DNA from: Veillonellaceae bacterium
Lineage (GTDB): Bacteria; Bacillota; Negativicutes; Veillonellales; Veillonellaceae
DNA length: 10,314 nt
Direction: 5' to 3'
Assembly: GCA_900765165.1 (NCBI GenBank)
Contig: CAAFQR010000026.1
Span: 1 to 10,314, forward strand
In this document: positions 1 through 9,100 of the stretch, piece by piece
Position numbering within the stretch: the first letter of the stretch is position 1
Layout: the number at the start of each line of letters is the position of its first letter
Made by a program: the position numbers and the translations under genes
Notes under the pieces: model-generated
Seen by the model: the letters and a program-made list of their open reading frames with translations, nothing else
Databases searched by the model: none
What the model was told of the DNA's origin: nothing

Positions 1-9
1 GACTTTATT

Positions 10-15
10 TATAAT
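10..15 (+). promoter_or_regulatory. Candidate -10 box for the dcuC-like gene
   Basis: A perfect TATAAT lies at 10-15 in an AT-rich stretch. The matching -35 would fall upstream of the window, so the promoter cannot be confirmed. If used, transcription would start near position 22 and give a 5' leader of about 90 nt before the GTG start. TTGAGA at 21-26 could be an alternative -35, but no good -10 follows it at 16-18 nt. Confidence 0.3.
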
Positions 16-73
16 TTTACTTGAGATAGAGTGTTCGTTTTACTTTTTTAGTAAGGTTTTGTGTGTCATGTAA

Positions 74-87
74 GAAGCGAGAGCTTC
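74..87 (+). other. Leader hairpin with GAGA tetraloop
   Basis: GAAGC (74-78) and GCTTC (83-87) form a perfect 5-bp stem closed by GAGA, a GNRA-type tetraloop, ending 10 nt before the Shine-Dalgarno site. An alternative pairing, TTCG (85-88) with CGAA (96-99), shares the 3' arm of the first stem and touches the first A of the AAAGGAG site (98-104). The two stems exclude each other. The structure is visible; any regulatory role is inference. Confidence 0.35.
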
Positions 88-113
88 GTTGTTAGCGAAA
101 GGAGATGTAGGTT

Positions 114-1493
114 GTGAATATTGTCATTTCAGTTGTGGTAATACTGTGGGTAGCAGCCCTGGTATGGCGGCGGTACAAAGCGCAGGCCGTTCTTCTGTTA
201 GGTGGCTTTATCCTGTTAGCCTGTGCCTATGTGTTTGGTTACGGCGATGTGTTGCCGAAGAAGCAGGCCACCGGTTTTTGGGTTTTCGATATGTTCGAGC
301 TCGTGAAGGGCTTATTCAGTAGCCGTGCTGCGGCGTTAGGCCTTAACATCATGGCCGTTGCCGGCTTTGCCCGTTACATGGACCACATTGGTGCGTCCCG
401 CGCGTTGGTAACGCTGGCTATGAAGCCCTTACATCACGTTAAGTCGCCGTATCTGGTGCTCAGTGCATGCTGGATTATCGGCATGGTTATCGGTCTTGCC
501 ATTAACAGTGCGTCCGGTTTGGCCATGCTTTTGATGGTTACCATGTATCCGGTGCTCTTAGCCCTCGGCGTTAGCAAATTATCCGCCACGGCGGCCATTG
601 CGATGACGCTATGTCTCGACTGGAGCCCTAGCGACACAGGCACGATTTTGGCTTCTGAAATCGCTAAGCTCGATCCGGTTACCTATTGGCACAGCTATCA
701 GGTGCCGGTTGCATTGTGTGTAATCCCCGTAGTGGCTGTGTTGCATTATTTCACCCAGAAATACATGGATAAGCGCGATGGCCATATTGTGCAGCCGCAG
801 GTGGTGGAAGTGGACGAAAGTAAAATGACCAATGAAGAGCTGAAGCACAAAGCGCCGTTATTTTACGCGATTTTGCCGATTATCCCGTTGGGCCTTATCC
901 TGTCGTTCTCCAATTTGTGGATTTCGTGGATTAAAATGAACATCATTGACGCCATGTTCATTGGCACCGCTGTGGGCATGATTTTCCAGTTCGTGCGCAC
1001 CCGCAACGGCAAGAGCACGCTGGAAGATTTGCAGGTGTTCTTTGACGGCATGGGCCGCCAGATGGCCGCTGTTGTTACCCTTATCGTAGCCGGCGAAACC
1101 TTTGCAAAAGGCCTTATGGCTATTGGTGCTATCGACGCGCTTATCAACTGGGCTAAGTACTCCGGCTTCGGCGGTATTGGCATCACCTTGGTAATGGTCC
1201 TCATCATTGCGGTGTCCGCTGTGGTTATGGGCTCCGGCAACGCTCCGTTCTTCGCCTTTGCGAACCTCGTACCGGACATTGCTCGGCACACCGGTGTGCA
1301 AGCAGCGCTTATGATACTGCCTATGCATTTTATCGCCAGTGCGGCTCGCGCCATCTCGCCCATTACGGCAGTTATCGTTGTGTCTGCCGGCATGGCTGGT
1401 ATTTCACCGTTCGATTTGGTGAAACGAACTGCCATCCCGATGATTGGCGCCGGCATTACGCTGGTGGCAGCTAATTTCATATTGTTCTTATAA
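114..1493 (+). CDS. dcuC: DcuC-family anaerobic C4-dicarboxylate transporter
   Basis: A 459-residue polytopic inner-membrane carrier. The DcuC family moves C4-dicarboxylates (succinate, fumarate, malate), in Escherichia coli mainly as succinate efflux during fermentation. The sequence shows about a dozen hydrophobic segments, including roughly 3-18, 24-45, 112-151, 196-212, 249-270, 353-372 and 442-459. Polar patches typical of the family interrupt them: NSASG at 131-135, DWSPSD at 169-174, AGETFAKG at 326-333, MGSGNAPFF at 372-380 and ARAISP at 411-416. A charged loop at about 213-247 separates the two halves. Length is normal and no frameshift is seen. The GTG start at 114 is chosen because AAAGGAG (98-104) lies 9 nt upstream. 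The TAA stop is at 1491. Substrate is assigned from family only; some relatives may carry other carboxylates. The next gene has its own promoter, so this may be a single-gene unit. Confidence 0.85.
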   Translation: MNIVISVVVILWVAALVWRRYKAQAVLLLGGFILLACAYVFGYGDVLPKKQATGFWVFDMFELVKGLFSSRAAALGLNIMAVAGFARYMDHIGASRALVTLAMKPLHHVKSPYLVLSACWIIGMVIGLAINSASGLAMLLMVTMYPVLLALGVSKLSATAAIAMTLCLDWSPSDTGTILASEIAKLDPVTYWHSYQVPVALCVIPVVAVLHYFTQKYMDKRDGHIVQPQVVEVDESKMTNEELKHKAPLFYAILPIIPLGLILSFSNLWISWIKMNIIDAMFIGTAVGMIFQFVRTRNGKSTLEDLQVFFDGMGRQMAAVVTLIVAGETFAKGLMAIGAIDALINWAKYSGFGGIGITLVMVLIIAVSAVVMGSGNAPFFAFANLVPDIARHTGVQAALMILPMHFIASAARAISPITAVIVVSAGMAGISPFDLVKRTAIPMIGAGITLVAANFILFL

Positions 1494-1533
1494 TATAAAG
1501 TTGTTACCTAGTAGCCTTATCTAAAAGAGTGTT

Positions 1534-1548
1534 AACGCAGGCGTTTTT
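1534..1548 (+). terminator. Weak terminator-like hairpin after dcuC
   Basis: AACG (1534-1537), loop CAGG, CGTT (1542-1545), then more T residues to 1548. The stem is only four pairs with a short T run, so termination would be inefficient at best and read-through into the peptidase gene is plausible. No better terminator is seen between 1494 and 1580. Confidence 0.25.
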
Positions 1549-1561
1549 ACCACTTAATCCA

Positions 1562-1593
1562 ATGACACCTTTGTACTTTAGTGGTGTTATAAT
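1562..1593 (+). promoter_or_regulatory. Extended -10 promoter of the M20 peptidase gene
   Basis: TGTTATAAT at 1585-1593 is a perfect extended -10 (TGn followed by TATAAT). ATGACA at 1562-1567 matches five of six bases of the -35 consensus, but the 20-nt spacer is longer than the 17 preferred, so the extended -10 probably carries the activity. Predicted transcript start is near 1600, giving a short leader of about 27 nt with AAGGAAG (1613-1619) placed 7 nt before the ATG. An imperfect inverted repeat, GACACC (1564-1569) with GGTGTT (1583-1588), overlaps both promoter elements and could be an operator; that part is speculative. Confidence 0.65.
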
Positions 1594-1626
1594 AACGATG
1601 GATATTTAATAAAAGGAAGTGCTCAT

Positions 1627-2754
1627 ATGATAAACGAATCACGAATGTTGCAGGATTTTTTGGAATATGTTCAGATTCCATGTCACACGTTAAATGAACG
1701 TCAGATTGCGGATTTATTGACGAAGCAGTTAACAGAGCTTGGCTTTGACGTTAAGGAAGATATGGCCGGCAAGAAGTTGGGCGGCAATACGGGTAACTTA
1801 ATTGCGACGCGCAAAGGGACCGTCTCGACGGCGCCGACGCTGATGCTGACGGCTCATATGGACTGCGTAGAACCGTGCGAAGGCGTTAAACCGGTGATTA
1901 AGGACGGCGTGATTACATCGGATGGCACAACTATTTTGGGTGGTGACGACAAAGCCGGCGTAGCCGCTATTATGGAAGCGTTACACACCATTCAGGATCA
2001 AGGCTTGCCTTGCGGCGACTTGCAGGTTGTGTTCGCCATTGCCGAAGAAGGCGGCGTAAACGGCTCTAAGAATATGGACAAGGAATTGCTTCATGCCGAT
2101 ATGGGCTTTACCTTTGATACGTCCGGCGCACCGGGACGCATCGTATGCAAAGCACCTGGTCAAAATAAACTGCGTGTTACCGTAACGGGTACGCCGGCTC
2201 ATGCCGGTATTGCACCGGAAAAGGGCAACAGCGCTATCGTTGCGTTGGCGCAGATGATTACCCGCCTTCCGAACGGCCGCATCGATGAAGAAACGACGTG
2301 CAACGTAGGCACCATTAGTGGTGGCGTAGCGACCAATATTGTCGCTGAAAAAGCTTCGTTATTCATGGAAGTGCGTAGTCGCAATACGGATAAGCTGCAG
2401 AAGCTCACTAGCGATACGGTAAAGATTTTTGAAGACACCGCTGCTGAATTAGGTGTTAAAGTCGATGTGGAAGTGTTACCGGCGTATAATCCGTTTGATT
2501 TGCCGGAAGACTCACCGACCATTAAGTTAGCTGCAAAGGCTGCTACGGAAATCGGCTTCCCTGTATCGATTGTAGAATCCGGCGGTGGTAGCGATGCTAG
2601 CTTCTATAACGCTTATGGTATTCCCACCTGCGTTTTAGGTGTTGGCATGACCAATGCACACACGAAGGAAGAATGCATTAAGGAAGTCGACTTGTACAAT
2701 TCCGCACGGTTGGCATTGCGGATTATCATGGAAGCAACGGAACTGAAAAAGTAA
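1627..2754 (+). CDS. PepT-like M20 family metallopeptidase
   Basis: A 375-residue cytoplasmic zinc aminopeptidase-type enzyme of family M20, closest in layout to the PepT-like (Bacillus YqjE-type) group, which is shorter than classical tripeptidase PepT (about 410 residues). The co-catalytic metal site is complete by family alignment: H77 and D79 in TAHMD, bridging D107 in GGDDKAG, general base E141 and ligand E142 in AEEGG, D164 in FTFDTSG, and H345 near the C-terminus in MTNAHTKEE. The lid or dimerisation domain spans about 179-290 and contains AHAG (191-194, H192). VESGGGSDA (316-324) is the conserved loop before the last ligand. The expected role is removal of N-terminal residues from short peptides for amino acid supply; substrate preference cannot be read from sequence. 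ATG at 1627 is fixed by AAGGAAG 7 nt upstream. No truncation or missing residue is seen. Confidence 0.88.
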   Translation: MINESRMLQDFLEYVQIPCHTLNERQIADLLTKQLTELGFDVKEDMAGKKLGGNTGNLIATRKGTVSTAPTLMLTAHMDCVEPCEGVKPVIKDGVITSDGTTILGGDDKAGVAAIMEALHTIQDQGLPCGDLQVVFAIAEEGGVNGSKNMDKELLHADMGFTFDTSGAPGRIVCKAPGQNKLRVTVTGTPAHAGIAPEKGNSAIVALAQMITRLPNGRIDEETTCNVGTISGGVATNIVAEKASLFMEVRSRNTDKLQKLTSDTVKIFEDTAAELGVKVDVEVLPAYNPFDLPEDSPTIKLAAKAATEIGFPVSIVESGGGSDASFYNAYGIPTCVLGVGMTNAHTKEECIKEVDLYNSARLALRIIMEATELKK

Positions 2755-2811
2755 GTTGAGTTTTCCGGATTGTCCTATAACGAGACTTGTTGTTTTGAAA
2801 TAAACTAAATA

Positions 2812-2829
2812 ACCGGTTTGTTTACCGGT
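2812..2829. repeat. Paired ACCGGT palindromes
   Basis: Two copies of the self-complementary hexamer ACCGGT (2812-2817 and 2824-2829) are separated by 6 nt just before the terminator. They can pair as a 6-bp stem with a 6-nt loop, or act as a double site for a DNA-binding protein. They may also assist the terminator that starts 8 nt later. Function unknown. Confidence 0.35.
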
Positions 2830-2836
2830 GTATATG

Positions 2837-2876
2837 AAAGAGACTGAACGCAAATGATGCGTTTGGTCTCTTTTTT
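2837..2876 (+). terminator. Strong intrinsic terminator after the peptidase gene
   Basis: A stem of up to 16 pairs forms between 2837-2852 and 2858-2873, with two adjacent G-T wobbles in the middle (2845-2846 with 2864-2865) and a 5-nt loop AATGA (2853-2857). The T run 2871-2876 follows and partly joins the stem through the upstream AAA. It sits 83 nt after the peptidase stop codon and isolates the adhesin gene from upstream transcription. Confidence 0.85.
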
Positions 2877-2992
2877 GTTTTTGGCTGTTGTGTATCAATT
2901 AGCTTGAAGGAAAGTATCTTTTAAATACTCACTATATTTTGAAATATAAAGTTTGTTTTTAAAGATAGAAGTCCTATCATCGCGTAATAACA

Positions 2993-3020
2993 TTCAAAAG
3001 GATACTGTTTTTGTGATATA
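2993..3020 (+). promoter_or_regulatory. Candidate promoter of the adhesin gene
   Basis: TTCAAA (2993-2998, four of six matches to the -35 consensus), a 16-nt spacer, and GATATA (3015-3020) preceded by TGT, an extended -10 arrangement. Transcription would begin near 3027 and leave a leader of about 125 nt. Other weak matches exist, for example TTATAG at 3106-3111 preceded by TGG, so the choice is tentative. Confidence 0.3.
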
Positions 3021-3141
3021 TGTAGAGTGAAACCATAAATAGTATTGATTAATACTTGTTGTGCTGTTGGTTATCAACTGTGTGTTCCGCTATTCATAAA
3101 AGTGGTTATAGATGATTTTGTTTTGTGTGTTACATGGATGT

Positions 3142-3147
3142 GAGGAG
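3142..3147 (+). promoter_or_regulatory. Shine-Dalgarno site that fixes the adhesin start
   Basis: GAGGAG lies 6 nt before ATG 3154. The in-frame ATG at 3112 has no comparable site and would add 14 residues, including two cysteines, ahead of a normal signal peptide. Translation from 3154 gives a basic N-region directly followed by the hydrophobic core, so 3154 is the start. Confidence 0.85.
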
Positions 3148-3153
3148 AATTGT

Positions 3154-6100
3154 ATGGGTCGAGAGAAAACGAATAAATATAGACATAAAAGCGGCTATTT
3201 AGCATTAGCCGCTGTGTTGGCGTTAACAGGTGTTTCGATTTCGCCGGTAATGGCGGCGCAGACAACCTTTCAAGGGGTTAATGCGTCATCGGGAACACAA
3301 TCTAACGCAAACGGTGCCGGTGCCACTGGTACTGATGCGGCGACGTTGGGTACCAATGCAAAGGCATCCGGCGATAATTCGATTGCTATTGGTAAAGACG
3401 CTAATGCTAGTGGCTTAAATTCTGTGGCCATACAAAACGCAATAGCTAGCGGCGCTAACACAATTGCTATTGGTAATGGTGCTAAAGGTACTAATGATGA
3501 TTCTGTCGTTATGGGGTCTGGCGCTACGAGTAATGTAATTTGCTCGGTTGTAATTGGTCCTGGTGCTACTGCATCAGGCGATGGCAATGGTGGTGCTGTT
3601 GTTATTGGCAGTGATGCTAGTGTAACATCGGCCGCAACGGTTGCCATTGGGGCAGCGTCGGTGACGGTGCAAAATGGTATTGCCATTGGCGCTCAAAAGG
3701 GCTATAAGGCGGTTGTAAACGGCGATGGCGGTTTTGCTGTTGGTAATTCTGCCACTGTTGGATCCGGTGCTGCAGGGGCGCAAGCTATTGGTCGTCAATC
3801 GTCTGTTAAAAATAATAGTACTGGGTCTATTGCTCTTGGTGCGTCCAGCGTTGTTGACGGTGCTCACTCCATCGCTATTGGCGGCGCTGGTGATTATAAT
3901 TCCTCTACAAGTGCACCTGATGATGCGGCTTCCGTTACGGCTGCCAATGCGGTAGGTGTTGGTTCAGGCACGCGTGTAACGTATGCGGGGGGCACTGCGT
4001 TAGGTTATAAGGCCAAAAGTTTAGCTACCAATGCTCTTGCCTTAGGCTATCAGGCACAGGCACCTGCCACTAACGGCGTTGCTTTGGGGAGTTTTTCCGT
4101 AGCATCTAGAGAGACTGTTACGGCTACGGCTCCATTTAGTAACGTTTCGTTGACGCCCAGTAATCTTTTAGGCGTTGTATCGGTTGGTTATACTGACTCT
4201 AATGGTGCAGAAGTGTTGCGTCAGATTACTCATGTAGGCGATGGTACACAGGCTACCGATGCGGTTAACTTGCGTCAGTTGCAAGGTGCTTTGAACCAGG
4301 CAATGGTTCACTATTTAGACATTAATAGTACTAATCAGAATACAGGCTCTAACTATTTGAATGATGGGGCTACCGGTACGGATGCCATTGCGTTGGGCGT
4401 ATCATCTAAAGCGACTGGTAACTATTCAACGGCGATTGGGCAGACCGCTATAGCCAGTGGTGTTAATGCTATTGCTATGGGGCAATTGATAACAGCTAGT
4501 GGTGATGGTACGATTGCTATAGGGAATACACTAACATCTACCGGTGCTAATAATATTGTAATGGGGAATAAGACAGCAACTACCAAGACGATTAGTACTA
4601 CGAATAGTGGCGTAACGACTTCAACTACTTATACGGGGACTAATAACATAGCCATAGGGAATAATGTAGAAACCTTTTCGACGAATGTTTTTAATGTTAC
4701 AAGTGCAGGGAAGAATGCTGTTGCATTGGGAAATTCAGCAATTGTATCCGGTGATGGTGCTGTTGCCATTGGGTATAAAGCCACAGCTCCTGTGTCTGGG
4801 AGTATTGTGATTGGTAGTGGTGCTAGTCTAAAGAATTATACTTGGACAAATCCTAAAAATAATCATACATCAGCTACTCAGGATAGTATCGTTATTGGTA
4901 AAAACGCACAGGCAATGAATTGGCGTCAAAGTAATGTTGTTATTGGCGCCTATGCTTCAGTTACTAATGGCGATCTAACAAATATGAATCGAGATACTGG
5001 CTATGGTATCATGGCTGATGAAACTTATAAAAGTTATTTCGGGAACGGTGGAGCTCTTGGGTCAACAGCGGTAGGTCATGATGCGATTGCAACAACCGAT
5101 GCAGCCGTTGCACTAGGCGCCGCTCATGCATTGGCACAAAATTCCATTGCCATTGGTGCTTGGGGTGGGTCTTTGTATGGTCATTATACGGCAGAAACAC
5201 GGTCTGACGGTTCCTTTGCTGTAGGTAACCAAGCTATAGTTTATGAAAATTCTCCAGGTGCACAGGCGATTGGTCGTGGGGCTACGGTTACCACAAATAG
5301 TGGTGGTGCATTAGCCTTAGGGCAAAGTGCTCTTACCAAAGGTAAAGGTACCGTTGCTTTAGGTGGTTCTTCTGCTGAAACGCCTCCAGATGGAAGTTTA
5401 CCACGAGGTGATGCAGTAATTGCCGGCGCTAACTATGCGTTAGCTATGTCATCGAATTCGCAGGTTTACTCCGAAGGTGGCATTGCCATAGGTTATGGCT
5501 CTCGTGTTGGGACTGGGACGGTAAGCTATTCGACGGAAACAGGTTATATTAAAGTTCCGGTTGATGTTACGCAAACCACAGAAGCTAAAAACGCCATTGC
5601 TATTGGTCGTTCTGTTTCGGCACAGGCCAGTGAAGCTATCGTAGTCGGTGGTAATAGTAGCGTAGTGCGTGCTGATGGATCTAATGCTGATTCTACGGTT
5701 AACGTTGTCTCCTTAGGTAACTATAACTACATTAATACAGATAAAACCTATGCTATTGGTAGTGAAATCGGGGCTTTAGTTAAACGAGCTACTAGCACTG
5801 ATTCGACTACAGGCAATACGGTGTATGGTGATGTAATTCGCGATACTAATGGTAATGCAACAATTACGAGTCAATTTGGCACCGTAGCTAATTCTGTATA
5901 CTTAGGGGATCGCTCGAAAGTAAGAGGTGGCGCTGGGGTTGTACAAGATAATGGTGTTGGTAATCTGTACAACTATACTGAAACAAATGAAGATAGTGCA
6001 GGTAAGACGGCGTATCGTTATAATTCATTACAGAACGGTTACGAATTACAGAGTATTGGTACCACTACGGCCGGTGCTACCGGTACGGTAGAAAAGGTTG

Positions 6101-9100
6101 TATTCACGGTAACGCGTGGCAATACGACGAGTCATATTGAATACCGTAACTTCCAAGGTAAAACAGCAGTTGGTGCAGTTTCCGTTGGTGCAGCCGGTAG
6201 TGAACGCCGTATTCAGAACTTGGCAGCCGGTGAAATTTCTGCGACTTCTACGGACGCCATCAATGGTTCGCAGTTGTATAACTTAATGCAGAGCTCCATT
6301 GAAACCGGTCATTACTTCTCTATAAACAGTAACTACGACAAGGACTATAATACGGAGACGAACCCCGGCGATAGCGTGAACTGGTTCAACGACCAGGCAA
6401 AGGGAACGCAGGCTATTGCGGTTGGTACGGCTATGGCTCGTGGTAATAACGCCGTGTCTATTGGTAGCTTGATTAGCGTTAAGGAAGGTACCGGTACGAC
6501 GGATACGGAAAAAAATACGAATGCTGGCGAAGCCAGTGCTAAATCGGTGTTGGTAGGCTATAAAGCCGGTACGGTTATTGGCTCGGCGTTGAATACGGAT
6601 GCGAATGGCGATACTGTGTCTACGTCGGATGTGGCGCCGGTAAGCTATGATGATCAAAATAAAGTGGGCGCCAGTGCAATTGCTATTGGGGATAACACGT
6701 ATGTGCCGGAAGATAAAGCGGTGGCAATTGGTAGCCAGGCCCGTGGTCAGGGCGCTAGTGCCTTGTCCTTAGGTGCTAGCACGTTAACAACGGTAGACAA
6801 TGGCGTAGCCTTAGGTTCCAGTTCTGTAGCCAATCGTGCCGGTTATGCGACGTCTACGGTAGCGCCGTTCAGTAATGTTAACTTAAATGGCAAGACCTTA
6901 GGTGCTGTGTCCGTAGGTTATGGCAGCGGTACCACGGAAATGCTTCGTCAGCTTACTCATGTTGGCGATGGTGTGAATGCTACCGATGCTGTCAACGTTC
7001 GTCAGCTCCAAGGCGTGTATGATGCGGGGCTTAATTTCAAAGGCACGGATGCGGTTAACATCAATCGTCCTATTGCTTCGACGTTGAATGTAATTGGTGC
7101 GGATACGAATATTACGACCGCATCGGCTAGCTCTACAACGCAATCCGGTTTGGATACGTTGAAGATTAAGTTAGCTAGCGATTTGACGAATATTAATACG
7201 ATTAAGAGTAGCACGACAGATACGGCAACGACGCCGGCGACGATTACGTTGACGCCGGGCACGCCGGCTTCTACAGATAGTGGCGGACATACGGTTCCGG
7301 CTGTAGCACCGATAGTGAATGTTAACGGCGCGAAGATTACGAATGTAGCAACGCCGACTACGTCTACTTCTGGCTTGTTGATGACGACATCGGGGCTTAA
7401 CAATGCCGTAACGTTGCAGGATTTACAGACTGTAGCGAAAGCGGGTCTTAATTTCCAGGGCAATGACGAAGTAAACATCAATCGTGCATTGTCCCAGACG
7501 TTGACGATTAAAGGCGAAGGCGTTACCAGAGATGGTACTTTCAACAGTGCGCCGGGCAACATTGATGTAGTGGCGAATGCGGCTACTGATGGGCTTGTTG
7601 TAAAACTTAATAAGAACTTGACGAATATCGCTAGCGTTTCCTCCGGTGCCGGTAGTGATCAGACGGCAACGACGATTACGCTGACTCCGGGCGCTGGTAA
7701 TGATAAAGGCACGGTTGATGTAGCCGGTGCACGCATTACCAATGTAGGCGATCCGACAGCTGACGGCGATGCAGTTAATAAGAAATACGTCAATGATAAT
7801 ATTTCCACTGCACAGGCGGCTGCTACGTCGGTTGTAACCGGTACGGGCGCAGCGGTAGTAACATCGGTGCAGGATAGAGATGGTCACTACACGTATAATG
7901 TGCATGTAGATCAAACCACGACTTTTGTGGATTCGAATGGTAATAAGCTGACGAAGTATGGTTCTGAGTACTATACGGAAGCGGCGGTGGCCGGCAAGAC
8001 CTTTGCGAATGGTCATTGGTATAACTCCAGTGATGTAACGGATGGCAAGCCGAATGCAGGTGCCGTACCGCTTTCCGGTGATGATCTGCCGCAGGCTAGT
8101 AATGTAGCCGGCACAAGCCTCGTTAACCGTATGAATAACGATAGTACGACGGTTCCGGTAGCATTGAGCAATGTTAAGTCTAATTTGGACACAACGAATC
8201 CTACAACGTCTACGAGTGGTTTGTTGACTACTACTACCGGCCTTAATAATGCTGTTACCTTGCAGGATTTACAGACCGTAGCCTTAGCCGGTCTCAACTT
8301 CCAGGGCAATGACGAGGTGAATGTAAATCGCGCGTTGTCGCAGACGTTGACGATTAAAGGCGATGGCGTTGATGCAACGGCGAGTCAGTCCTTTGTGAGC
8401 GCAGCTGGCAACATTAATGTGGTAGCCGACGGTACGTCCGGTCTTACCATTCAGATGAATAAGGCCTTGAATAATATTACGAGCATTTCTTCCGGTGCCG
8501 GTGACGGTCAGACGGCGACGACGATTACGTTAACGCCGGGAACGGCTGCAACATCTGGTGATGATACGAATCCGGCTACGCCGGCAGTACCGGGTACGGT
8601 TGATGTAGGTGGCTCGCGTGTTACGAATGTAGCAACGCCGGTAGCCGGTACGGATGCAGTAAATAAGGATTACTTGGATTCTCATGTGTCGAAGGCACAG
8701 GCAGCAGCTACAACGGTAGTAACCGGTGATGGTGCGGCTGTAATAACCAAGACGCAGGATGCGACAGATGGTCATTTCACCTATAATGTACATGTCGATC
8801 AGACGACAGCTTTTGTGAATAGCAATGGCGACAAGCTGGTGAAGGTGGGCGACAACTACTACAAAGCGGGCGACGTGGTGAATGGTGTTCCGAATAGTGG
8901 TGCTAGTACGCAGACGCCGGCTGGCGTGTCGATGGTCAATCCGGATGGCACGACTTCGCCGACTACGTTGTCTAACGTGAAGAGTGCGCTTAATCCGGGC
9001 CAGAAATTGGCTGATGTAACTGATTCGAAGACGTTGAATTCGGCAGCTAACCTAGGCGATGTGAAGAATGCTATTGGCAATGCGGTAGATAACATCAATA

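Larger units (their letters stand above)
2877..3153 (+). promoter_or_regulatory. AT-rich leader of the adhesin gene, rich in inverted repeats
   Basis: No credible gene lies in this 277-nt stretch. It holds several perfect short inverted repeats: AGTAT/ATACT at 2913-2929, TATATTT/AAATATA at 2933-2948, GATAG/CTATC at 2964-2978, AGTATT/AATACT at 3041-3056 and GTTG/CAAC at 3066-3078. The first and fourth share the same half-site, AGTAT paired with ATACT. The best promoter candidate, at 2993-3020, lies between them. This would suit a regulated surface-protein gene, but AT-rich DNA produces such repeats by chance, so function is unproven. Confidence 0.4.

Noticed and set aside
68..73. Start-stop pair ATGTAA in the dcuC leader
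   Set aside because: No Shine-Dalgarno site stands before it, and such hexamers are frequent by chance.
863..1480. Minus-strand 205-codon frame inside the transporter gene
   Set aside because: It lies wholly antisense to a convincing DcuC-family protein and has no recognisable motif or start signal.
1627..2754. Peptidase and transporter as one dedicated uptake-and-cleavage operon
   Set aside because: The peptidase has its own strong promoter and the gap is 133 nt. Co-function is possible, but nothing in the sequence requires it.
3112..3153. Upstream in-frame ATG extending the adhesin by 14 residues
   Set aside because: No ribosome site precedes it, and the extension adds two cysteines ahead of a normal signal peptide. 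ATG 3154 has GAGGAG at the right distance.
3154..3255. Extended signal peptide region (ESPR) as in many proteobacterial autotransporters
   Set aside because: The N-terminus has a long basic region but lacks the conserved ESPR pattern; the signal peptide is about 34 residues, only slightly long.
3340..6870. CRISPR-like or tandem DNA repeats in the adhesin head
   Set aside because: The periodicity is at protein level (AIG turns); the DNA units are degenerate, with no constant repeat or spacer length.
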